A program made the position numbers and the translations under genes. Of a stretch of DNA of 64,000 nucleotides, positions 26,701 through 34,741 are shown one piece after another (within the stretch, counting starts at the first letter, position 1; the number at the start of each line of letters is the position of its first letter). The stretch is from Acanthaster planci (lineage: Eukaryota > Echinodermata > Asteroidea > Valvatida > Acanthasteridae). The stretch spans positions 897,566-961,565 of the forward strand of contig NW_019091437.1 in NCBI RefSeq assembly GCF_001949145.1, written 5' to 3'. The notes under the pieces are model-generated. The model had not been told where the DNA came from and ran no database searches. It saw only the letters and a list, made by a program, of their open reading frames with translations.

Positions 26701-26830
26701 TTTTTTCCTCGTGCAGTTGATGTCGAAGTTTTGTATCGAGAACCTCTGTGATAGTGAACCTGACCTGGAATGGATTGGGGTCAGTCTCTCTGCATCCAAA
26801 CCTGTGAAACTCGCCTTTCATGAGCGCTGA
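14483..26830 (+). CDS. Mitochondrial-clan cytochrome P450, copy B (9 exons)
   Basis: Tandem paralogue of the upstream P450 with the same orientation, exon lengths and intron phases. Exons: 14483-14727, 18453-18644, 20714-20937, 21253-21500, 23487-23618, 24213-24376, 24757-24835, 26056-26256, 26717-26830. Exon 1 is one codon shorter and exon 2 one codon longer than in copy A, so the product is again 532 residues. Motifs: hinge EEIPGPRLWPIVG, I-helix TANLDTMSNS, KESSR, PERW, heme loop with Cys479. The reading frame is intact and all splice sites are GT-AG, so it looks functional. A monooxygenase of the mitochondrial matrix side is predicted; substrate unknown. Introns carry several mobile elements (19188-19375, 19845-20247, 23173-23304, 24902-25647). 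Confidence 0.9.
14728..18452 (+). other. P450 B intron 1
   Basis: 3.7-kb intron without a recognisable exon. A TGACGTCA-bearing stretch at 16755-16805 (TGACGTCACTTCAG then TTTAAACCACGCCCACTGCA) recurs inverted at 41615-41680, and another relative of the 49421 repeat lies at 17905-17995. Confidence 0.55.
18453..18644 (+). CDS. P450 copy B exon 2
   Basis: YEEFGKESKIVAERVFHRQW is shared with copy A; the end (PSFESLKSVRQKQLGHLG) is divergent. Same CCCAATCAG acceptor as copy A. Donor GTAAGG, phase 2. Confidence 0.88.
19188..19375. mobile_element. 188-bp foldback MITE with CACTCTAAAAACTCCCGGG ends
   Basis: Starts CACTCTAAAAACTCCCGGG and ends with its exact inverse; arms stay complementary for about 55 bases with a few mismatches (GGTCAGATTGACCCAGAA, GGGTCCCATT). 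No coding content. Lies in P450 B intron 2. Confidence 0.85.
19845..20247 (-). mobile_element. Degraded inverted copy of the CAGTCCACTAATTCAAG family
   Basis: Read on the minus strand it contains ATTCAAGCCCCATTGAAAAC near its start, then TTTTCAAGTGACAACCCTCC and AGGGAGTTGATCCTGGGCCA, matching internal segments of the full copies at 6098 and 32551. Termini are eroded. Confidence 0.65.
20714..20937 (+). CDS. P450 copy B exon 3
   Basis: Encodes NGERWKKGRSLWNNRVLRP (C-helix), then DYIPRINDVVDDFVEHIRQL. Acceptor GAGCAG, donor GTGAGT, phase 1. Same length (224) as copy A. Confidence 0.9.
21253..21500 (+). CDS. P450 copy B exon 4
   Basis: MGSIALSKRLGGIRPGLDLD through HWLNACAIASKLMEEYADR. Same 248-base length as copy A; donor GTGAGA, phase 0. 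Confidence 0.9.
22328..22346. repeat. TA microsatellite
   Basis: About nine TA units in P450 B intron 4. Confidence 0.85.
23173..23304. mobile_element. 132-bp foldback repeat
   Basis: Left arm has AGTTATCACACGAGCGCTCG and GGAACACAGAA; right arm has TTCTGTGTTCTGCTCGCACT then TTGTGATAAT. Imperfect complementarity over about 45 bases per arm. In P450 B intron 4, about 180 bases before exon 5. Confidence 0.65.
23487..23618 (+). CDS. P450 copy B exon 5
   Basis: Encodes DTLDSEDFTDSMAPDIYSYF and ends in the I-helix ...TANLDT. Acceptor ATCATAG, donor GTAAGT. Confidence 0.88.
24213..24376 (+). CDS. P450 copy B exon 6
   Basis: MSNSMNMLLYCIANNP to KESSR. The residue after I-helix DT is Met instead of the Thr of copy A. 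Phase 2 end, donor GTTCGT. Confidence 0.9.
24757..24835 (+). CDS. P450 copy B exon 7
   Basis: IFMTVPGTARVLDHDIVING to PKG, 79 bases as in copy A; acceptor AACGTTAG, donor GTAAGT. Confidence 0.9.
24902..25647. mobile_element. TIR repeat family 'AGTTAAAGAGCAACCCCAACGGTGG', copy 1
   Basis: 746-bp non-coding element in P450 B intron 7. Ends are AGTTAAACAGCAACCCAACG and its inverse (CCACCGTTGGGGTTGC to 25647). A longer second copy is at 38260-39526; interior blocks such as GCTCTGCGCCTCG and CATTTATCAAA-type segments align throughout. Confidence 0.85.
26056..26256 (+). CDS. P450 copy B exon 8 (heme-binding)
   Basis: Carries NEYRPERWLD and FGFGPRSCVGRR. It differs from exon 8 of copy A at only a handful of bases, all in the first 93 bases. 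Donor GTAAGT, after which the introns diverge at once. Confidence 0.95.
26564..26621. repeat. AACCA pentanucleotide microsatellite
   Basis: About eleven uninterrupted CCAAA units in P450 B intron 8. On the minus strand it encodes an artefactual FGLVW repeat. Confidence 0.95.
26717..26830 (+). CDS. P450 copy B exon 9 (C-terminus)
   Basis: LMSKFCIENLCDSEPDLEWI through VKLAFHER and TGA. Acceptor CGTGCAG. Confidence 0.9.
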   Translation: MMSKFCIENLCDSEPDLEWIGVSLSASKPVKLAFHER

Positions 26831-26980
26831 GGGCGGCATAACAAAAAAGTTGACGCCTATCTCCACATTATACACGTGAAAAGAAAATGGCAACGCAATC
26901 AGAAAAGGTTTTGATACTTGTTATATTGCTTACTTTTCGTATGGCCAAGTTTGCAGAGGTAGTAACTCAGAGGATCATAT

Positions 26981-27548
26981 TTTAAAGGAACTAGGAAACA
27001 GAAATATTTTTATAAGTTATAATGAAAACCCTCGAATTGCATCTTTGGGTTTTAATTAACCTTATTTCAAATTTTAACCCATGTTTTTTGGTTTATGCGA
27101 ATGCATATTTGCATATTCATGAGCAGAACTATGTCGTCATCCAGGGCACTTAATCTCAATGTTGCACTGATCTGTGCACAGAAAATTTCTAGATTTTTAA
27201 CCACTGCTATGGCAGATTTTATTTTCTTTGGCAATTTATTGCTGTGTAAGTATATGGCAATAATCCAGCAAAAATCCTTTTCACATAAATGTTCCAAGAT
27301 AGCAAATTTGGGGTTTAAAATTTGAACATGAAAACATGCAATATGAACCATGTCTTCCTGGATTTACATTAAAGCAAAAGTGCCCTCACTTGTCCAGAAA
27401 TGCTCGGTCAATTTTTAATGTTTGAGAAAGTGCACCGTTCAGTTCACGTAACCCAAACAAGATGTCAAACAGTCTTCATACATTGAAGAAGAGTACAGAG
27501 ACACACAAAAAGTGATTCTAAGAAAAATGCATTTCCTGGATCCTTTAA
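26981..27548 (+). mobile_element. TIR repeat family 'TTTAAAGGA', copy 1
   Basis: Starts TTTAAAGGAACTAGGAAAC and ends TTTCCTGGATCCTTTAA, an imperfect terminal inverted repeat of about 17 bases. Interior is non-coding. An inverted second copy is at 62471-63067 with long matching blocks such as GGCAATTTATTGCTGTGTAA. Confidence 0.8.
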
Positions 27549-28734
27549 TTATTACGTATTTAGTTTCATTGTTCATAATTTGGTGTTTTGATAGCTGAGT
27601 GAATGTTGTGTTTTGTACAGACGGTTAGCCCCTGTCATCAAAACACGACTGTGACATAGAAAGGCCAGACCCTATGCAGAAAGGGAACTTGAGGCACAAA
27701 CAAATCGACATAACAAACCGATTCGATTCCGCTGAATACACACTCTACTCAAATAACAAATTGTTCTGAATTCTTTTAGTGCTGTTTTCAAACTGGATTG
27801 CAGAGTGTGAAAAGTGTGTAAGAGTTGGATATAAAGAGTTTGTACATTATAAAAATAATTTAGTGGTTTGATGATGAGCTTTGGCTTCAACGCTGCCTTA
27901 GCTCAGGCTTGATATTAGGCGCGGCAACAGGCACGCACGACCACGGGTTCATGTCACACACGCACGTCGGTCGTTATAGAAGCCGTCTACACACCGTCAG
28001 TGCAAATCATAAACACTTTATAATCAATAAATATGGACGAACACGTGACAGTGACAGGGAAAACAAGACAAAATGTCTGGAAAGTGCAGATTTTTATTTA
28101 GGAAAAAATGGTTGGCCACGGAGCTCGGAAAGAAGTGGCCATGTTGCACGGTGCTGCTCGGTTTGGAACGTACCATTATCTTAAGGGGTGACAGTGAGAT
28201 AGTGATAATTGACAGGTGACAAACTCATTTTTAATAAGAACATTTTGTATCCAACCTATCGAAATTCTCTTTTAGCTTATTAAGTAAAGTGCATCTAGTC
28301 GACAATGTGTTTGGGCGTACCGATGGCGTGTTGACAGCTTTTATATTTTATCCGTTAATTTAATGACTGCTCCAATGGGTACACACACAACACTTTTTTT
28401 GGGGGGGGTTGCCTTAAAGGTTGTGAGATATTTGAACGAACTTCCAAAGATCATCCGTCCGGACAGTTGTTGGAAAAGCTATTAACAATATTATCTAAAA
28501 AATGACAACATTTGGGGCGGAAGATTTCACAGTTTGCCTGACGCTATTTTTTACTTACTTTACATTTACTTTATGATATTTACAGACAATTCGGCAGTCT
28601 CGTTTTCGAAATTAGACAGTTGAGGGCAAAAACCTCAGCTTTGGTCTTAAGGGACCGACGCCCTGTAATTTTAGTGCCTTGCTTTTCACGGCTCCTGTTT
28701 TTCGGTTAATCTGATTGAACCTTTGCCGTTCTTG
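27549..28734. other. Intergenic, nothing recognised
   Basis: No gene or repeat family recognised; short poly-T/poly-G run near 28395-28412. Confidence 0.4.
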
Positions 28735-29024
28735 CACCCGATCCGACTACCCACCGCTACTTTAAGTGAGGCCTGTACAGCAAAATACCATGCAAGAACT
28801 GTGACACTAATATATTTTCGTATGATGCAATACTTTAGGCAAACTTATACGTGAGGCCAGACAGCGTCAAGAAGATTTGCAAGCAGAAGGCTCGAACAAG
28901 CCTCACTTACAAGTTTGCCTACTGTATTGTATCATAAGATAATATATTAGCACCACTGATAGAGCGTGGCTATTTCGCTGCACAGGCCTCACTCATAAGT
29001 AGCGGTGGGTAGTCGGATCGGGTG
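28735..29024. mobile_element. 290-bp foldback element
   Basis: Outer arms CACCCGATCCGACTACCCAC and its exact inverse at the other end. Arms continue through AGTGAGGCCTG, CTAATATATT and TTAGGCAAACTT with their complements, leaving a spacer of about 55 bases near 28870-28900. No coding content. Confidence 0.85.
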
Positions 29025-30734
29025 GTTCTTTAAACATACAGCTTCAGGTAAGTTATGAGCTGTCTTCAAATCTAATTTATTCATGTTTTACCATGGAGAA
29101 GGGAAAACACTGTGGGTCTTTTACACTTTTCACTTTTACAGCATCACTTTTTTTATAACCGTAATAGGCCTCGTATACTTTGCTGTTTTAACCAAAACAA
29201 AGCTCTATAGTTATTTTCTGTATAAATGTACTGGGTCCAGGGAGTTGTAATTAGATTTAACTTGCATATAGTTATACGGGATAGATAGAACTTCATTTGA
29301 CTTGTGCTGTGCACTGCTGATTATGTTCTGAGTAATCTGACGAAATCGAATGGACACATGTTGAAAAGGTCGGCCATTATCATTTAGAATGACCGATGAT
29401 TTAAACATAGCAGCCCTGCGCTATCTCCAGTATGCCCGATACAACTGTGAAGCTAACCGTTTAATGAATCTGAACAAAAAAAAATCAAATGGAAAACCGA
29501 TGAGTCAAGTTTATAACGATATCTATTGTTTGCAAGGTGTCTTGGAAATGCCTGTCTGTAATGCCTATTGTCCCGACTGCATTGTCCCACGCAATACCTA
29601 GCTATTCCACGTACTGTGTGGGAGACCAATGGGATTTTTCTCGGTTTGGGACGAGCCCGGCATTAATCAAGTCAGATTTGACACTTACTGCTACATCATT
29701 TGCAGAACTTGCATCAGGTGATCTATACATGTACCAACCGTCGTCTAGACAGAGAACAGTGAAAATTCCTTGTGATCTCTTGTGCTTTACGAGTGGACGA
29801 AGTCACTTGGGGAGAACTTAGGATGCTGATGATAAACCGAAAGAAAGAACAGTAAAACGTAGAATTGAGTGGAATTGCCGGTTGTCCAAGAAAACCCAAG
29901 AAGTGTTTGATGACGCTCAAAAATATGTATATGGTGATATCCCGATTCAAGGTCGAAGGAGAACATATAAACTCTAGCAGCTAAATATGTTAGTGTCGTC
30001 TTCCAGTCGTCAAACTTAAAGAGCACCTCTAAGGAAGCCATGTTTTCTCTGATTTTATCTGTTCAAATAAATATGGACGTATCCAAATCGAACGCCGTGT
30101 CAATTGTCTTCAGAGCTCAACTATAACCGGCTAAAAAGGGCCTTTTTTCTGTTCATGCCAAAATGAGAATTCCGGAATGTAGATTGCGTCGTTCGGAGAA
30201 AACAGAGGAAGAGTAGCAGATACGCAAAACAAAAAAGCTCAGGTGAACTTGGTATAGGTTAAAACTTAACATGTAAGTACATAACCCTAGAGAAAATTTC
30301 CAAGTTAGCAACCTGAATTAGTATTTGTCAATTTAAACTGGAATATTTGGCCTTTGCAAACTGAAATAACCTGATGAACTTCCATGAATATACCCCCTTC
30401 TCTGTTCTCGCCCCCTTTAATTCACCCGACCATGGTGCTCCCTCATTTGACTCCATGATCCGACGTACGCGTGTACGCAATGTCAACATAATGTGTGGCC
30501 TTTAATAGTGCAAGACGTTTTTACACTGAACGATCGTTACTGTAAGCGTAGGTGCTGAGTGTTAACATGTACAGCGTACATGTGCAAGTACCTGTAAACG
30601 TACAGTGAATGCACATGTTCATGTACATGTAGGGCCTACACCCACACAATCTTTCTTCACACACGTGCGCCACGCACAAACATCTACAAACATGTTTCGG
30701 AATCATTGCAAGAGGGCGTTTCATACATGTTCAC
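29025..30734. other. Intergenic, nothing recognised
   Basis: No recognisable exon. Contains a cluster of ACATGTAC words at 30565-30635. Confidence 0.4.
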
Positions 30735-31560
30735 TGACCCGGTGTAGACGGTAAATCTGTCTCCTCTGGTAAGAGAGTCCGGGGTACAGATTTACCTTCG
30801 GTAAAAGAGTCCCCATGACCCAGTAAATTTGTCCCCCTCCAAGTTATTCTGTCCCCTCCAGGTAATTTTGCCCCACCCCCCGTTTTGCCACACAGAAGTA
30901 AATAATTTTCGGGTTGGATTGGTGAATTCAATCCACATGAAATATAATTAATTTTTTTGTAGCCCCTCATCAAGTTGTAAAGGGGGAAGGGGTATGAGAC
31001 TCAAAATAAACCTAGCTATGTTTCCGCAATAAATACGAGAGAAATCCGTATTTTGCAGACTTCTCATACGCGTAGTAATTCTCAGTCTCGCCGCGCGGCG
31101 TGGTGTAGCTCTGACTTGTAGAAGAAGGAAAACGACCGCGCGAATCTCAACACTGGCATCATGCCATCTCGCCACGCCGCGGCCTGCGAACAATTGTCGA
31201 AAGTAGTTCCAGTTAACAATGTCCACGTACGACGTATGCTTCAAGCCACAGCCGCTGGTCCTCAAGCACAGTAAACTGTGCGCGCATGACTCGGTCGCCA
31301 TGGAGACTGCGCTTAGGATATCGCATTAATCCAATCGCCGTGTTTTAGCGTAACGCGCATTCAAAGAAAAAAAACCACGCGGTGCCAGTCTATATGTTGC
31401 GCGGGAACAGCTGAAATCAGGGTTTGGGTTATAGACTTGTGAAGCTGCACGGGGGACACATTTCTTGGGGGACAAATTTACTGTTTGGCAAGAGGATAAA
31501 AATTTGTAGGGGGACACAGTTTACAACCACAGTTTTACCGGTTACACCCACCCCGCGCCT
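30735..31560. mobile_element. Possible TIR element with GTAAATTTGTCCCC motifs
   Basis: Left end has CCCGGTGTAGACGGTAAATC and several GTAAATTTGTCCCCC-like units; the right end carries the same themes inverted (GGGGGACAAATTTACTG and TTTTACCGGTTACACC). No transposase seen; boundaries approximate. Confidence 0.45.
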
Positions 31561-31988
31561 TTGTGGGTGCACCCAAGCAAATAGGCTATGGAGATATATC
31601 CGCTGATCTCATTAATAAAAGTTACCCACTCAAGGTATTCTGTAGAATCCTGAGAGCCATGGAATTGGGGAATTGAAGAAATATGACACTGAACCAATGG
31701 CGCGGATTCAGGGCTTCCAATTCTGGGCAATTTGGATGCAGCCGGGTCCGAAAGTAGCACTATTTAGCCGTTTTGCAGAGGGATGCATTTAAAAAGGGCT
31801 ACTTTTCCGGGCAGTGAAATTTCCTTCATTTAAGGGGTGGACTGCTTTGGGTGAGAAATTTCTCCAAAATTCATCGGTCACAACCTACTAAAAATTGAAA
31901 AGAAAACGAAAGAGGATATGTCGAACATTGTTTTTTTCTGTCCAGCCTGGACACTGTGAAAGTTGTATTTTAAAGAAATTTTGAAATA

Positions 31989-33390
31989 CAGTAAACTCCG
32001 ACATCGCGTAACCCGTCATATCGTCCAAGTCGGCCGTTTCACAAAAGTCCCAATCGCCCGTAATGCATTTCTATTCAAAATTTCATTTCTAAGTCGGCAT
32101 TTATAAGTTGTCATTTCGTATATGTCGGCATATTTTTCTCGGTCCCTTTTCCACAAAAACCACACAAATTCCTTTGCGTAAGTCAGCATTAAAAAAAATC
32201 GTGCTTCGGTATCGGTTTCCTTCGCCGCGGTTGCCAAGAAGTGTCAAGTGACAAGTCCCGTGCACGCGCGTCGAGCATGAGTACATCAATACCAGTAACC
32301 CCTCTAGAGCTACCCAAATGCGCTCTATCCATTTTGGGGGTCGCCCGAATGAATAGTCTGGTTCCCTGTCCAAAGATTCCCGAACAACCTTTGATGATTC
32401 ATCGGGGAGTCAGAATCATCGGGTCTGGTATCCAGACTATATTGAACGAACTTCATCAATGCGCGTGTGTGGATGAGTGCCTGTTTTCTGTACCGTAACT
32501 GTAGATACAGTCCACTAATTCAAGNTCCCACGTGTTTGCATTGTAAGGCACAGTCCACTAATTCAAGACCCATTGAAAACAGTGTAAAATCAGCACTATT
32601 CATGGCCTAATAACATGCATACCAACATCCCTGAGATTTCTGAATCACAAATGAAATAATTGTCTGGTCCCTAATCTTTTAATTTCTTTTCAATTTTTTG
32701 TGGGTTAACCAATTACATTTTAATTATTCCAACAAAACAAAATCAACCCCCGAAAAAGTGATTTTTTTCTGAAGTCTGATTGGAGCTATTTTTCAAGTGG
32801 TAACCCTCAACTTTCTCGGGCACTTAGGACCATTTTCAACCGTAGTTTTTAGCCCTTCTGCTCTCACATGAAAGCTGAAAGACCCAGGCAGTTGATCCTG
32901 GCAAGGATTTACACAATCTCACCATTTTGGGGAACAAACAATGTCCTTTTTCAAATGATACTGTGGGGGCACTTTTAATGCTAATGAGCTGGCAAGAAAT
33001 TCTCACTTGAATTAGTGGTGTGTACCCGTATGTACTGCACTATCGAGTCGCGATGTGATATGCAACTTTGCAAGTGGCTTCCCGTCCTTGCTTCGTCCTT
33101 GGGGCCACATAGTCAATTATTGAATTTGCAGGATAATAATCGAGAACGAATTTGCTGGGATCGACCATGGAGGTACAAATAAACTAGGGTAAATCAAAGC
33201 CATTGAATGCTTTCCTCCATGATTAGTGCAAGGAATCATTATGTACATAGGCAATACATGTGTACGTGCATGTAAGTCGGCAAAATGACGACTTACAACA
33301 CAAGCCGGCATTCGCGTAAGTCGTCATGATTTTTTGAGTTCTGAGAGTGCTGACTTAGCCGGAGTTTACGGTAGAAGCCGGAGTTTACTG
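31989..33390. mobile_element. Pogo/Tigger-like non-autonomous element with nested insertion
   Basis: Starts CAGTAAACTCCGACATCG after TA at 31987-31988 and ends CGGAGTTTACTG followed by TA, so TA-flanked terminal inverted repeats. Flanking arms share AAGTCGGCA motifs in inverted orientation (32090-32190 and 33270-33310). The right tip is duplicated (GCCGGAGTTTAC occurs twice). A copy of the CAGTCCACTAATTCAAG family is nested inside. No transposase frame. Confidence 0.7.
32507..33021 (+). mobile_element. CAGTCCACTAATTCAAG family, copy 2 (nested)
   Basis: Full copy from 32551 to about 33021, aligning with the copy at 6098 nearly throughout (TTTTTTGTGGGTTAACCAATT, CAACCGTAGTTTTTAGCC). An extra terminus at 32507-32524 precedes it, separated by 26 bases that include a single N, so the left tip looks duplicated or misassembled. 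The right tip reads TTGAATTAGTGGTGTG, losing the final ACTG match. Confidence 0.8.
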
Positions 33391-34565
33391 TAGAAGGATT
33401 TGTCATTGGCTGTCTATGGGAATTTACTTTTTGGGGTGCACCTTGTGTGCGTCCCGTTGGCCACCTTGAAGCGCCCTCTATCGGTTAATCGCTGTAGAGG
33501 TGACACATCGCGACGTCTTGCACCGAGACTATCATATTACTGGGAAAGAACGCCAGACAACTACGTGCCAATGCCAGGTGGCGGATTCAGCAAGCCGCAA
33601 TCCAATTAGTGACATGATGTAGGCATTTACGTGGGTGGCCTCAGTTTAATGTCCTTGGCACGCTAAGCGGAGCACCAATTTTAGAAATCTTCTGGGCTTC
33701 CTTCCTCTATTCGGTACATTGCTGTGCACAACTAATTAATCAGTCTAGTCATGCACGAGGAAAGATCAATATGCTATTGTTTGTATCATGCAGTGTAAAT
33801 GCATGTGAACATTACAGTGCACACAAAGTTAAGAAACATACATGTATACAACTGGCAGAGAAAGTTAAGGCCTATCTTTGAGAACTTTTTCTGCCTTCAG
33901 GAATAAAATTACAGAAAATGTCCACGTTTGAGCTGAAATGAAACAACCACGTTCTAGCACTGGTGGTGGAAGGGGAGGTGGAGTGGATACCTTGAACAAA
34001 AATCTGTTTTATAGCTCTCTGATTTGACCCCCCGCATCTGATGCATAAACTGTTACAGCGCGGCATCCCTCCGTAAAAATGAAGCTTTCTTTAAAACCAC
34101 AACACAAAGGAGTGAAACACCTGCCAAGTTCCAGCGACATTCCAATTGTGTTAATGGGCGCTCTGACCTATATCATCGCACAGCCATAGCCATGGGTCAT
34201 GTACGAAACAGGCTTCCTCAGCTATTGCTTGGTTTATTATCTCTGAGCCAATGCAGTGAAGACCAAGACCTAAATCTAGATTACAGATTCGAGTACAGCG
34301 AACCAGACAGCACGTCTACCTGGGTTTGTAGCTCTATGGTCTATCAAAGTCAGGAACCCCCATCCAAGTATTGACCCGTAATTTGACACGAAAGTAACGT
34401 CATAAGGTCAGTGTTAACATGAACTGTCTCGATTGATGCATATGAGTACTGAGCACACACAGAGCTAGTTCCATAATTTCATACAGAACACAACACAGAT
34501 AGCTATTGTCTGTTCTGCCAAGGAGCTCTGTCGAGAAAATTACGACACTGAAGGCAACTATAGTC
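33391..34565. other. Region upstream of dipeptidase exon 1a
   Basis: No recognised gene. A 60-codon frame at 34192-34374 (MGHVRNRLPQLLLGLLSLSQ) has a signal-peptide-like start but no family match and no neighbouring exon, so it is not called as a gene. Confidence 0.4.
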
Positions 34566-34741
34566 ATGTCGCTCGAGCGGAAGCACTGGATCGGTATCAC
34601 TCTCGTTAGTCTGCTGGTGATAGCTCTACTAATCGTGGCCATCGCCGTCCCCCTCAACAACCAACGTGAATGGGCCGACAGTACGCTGACGAGCCGAGGA
34701 CTGGCGATGAAATACCTGAGTGAAACACCGCTGGTAGACGG
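34566..34741 (+). CDS. Dipeptidase first exon 1a
   Basis: ATG gives [10 protein letters not shown], then a 20-odd residue hydrophobic segment ([19 protein letters not shown]), an extracellular stalk with REWADST, and LSETPLVDG ending with donor GTAAGT. An in-frame ATG at 34506 would add 20 residues; 34566 is preferred because it aligns with exon 1b. Confidence 0.75.

Noticed and set aside
26561-26893. Minus-strand frame ending in FGLVW repeats
   Set aside because: Product of the AACCA microsatellite and antisense of P450 B exon 9.
34192-34374. Small frame with signal-peptide-like start (MGHVRNRLPQLLLGLLSLSQ)
   Set aside because: 60 codons only, no family match, and no evidence it belongs to the dipeptidase transcript.
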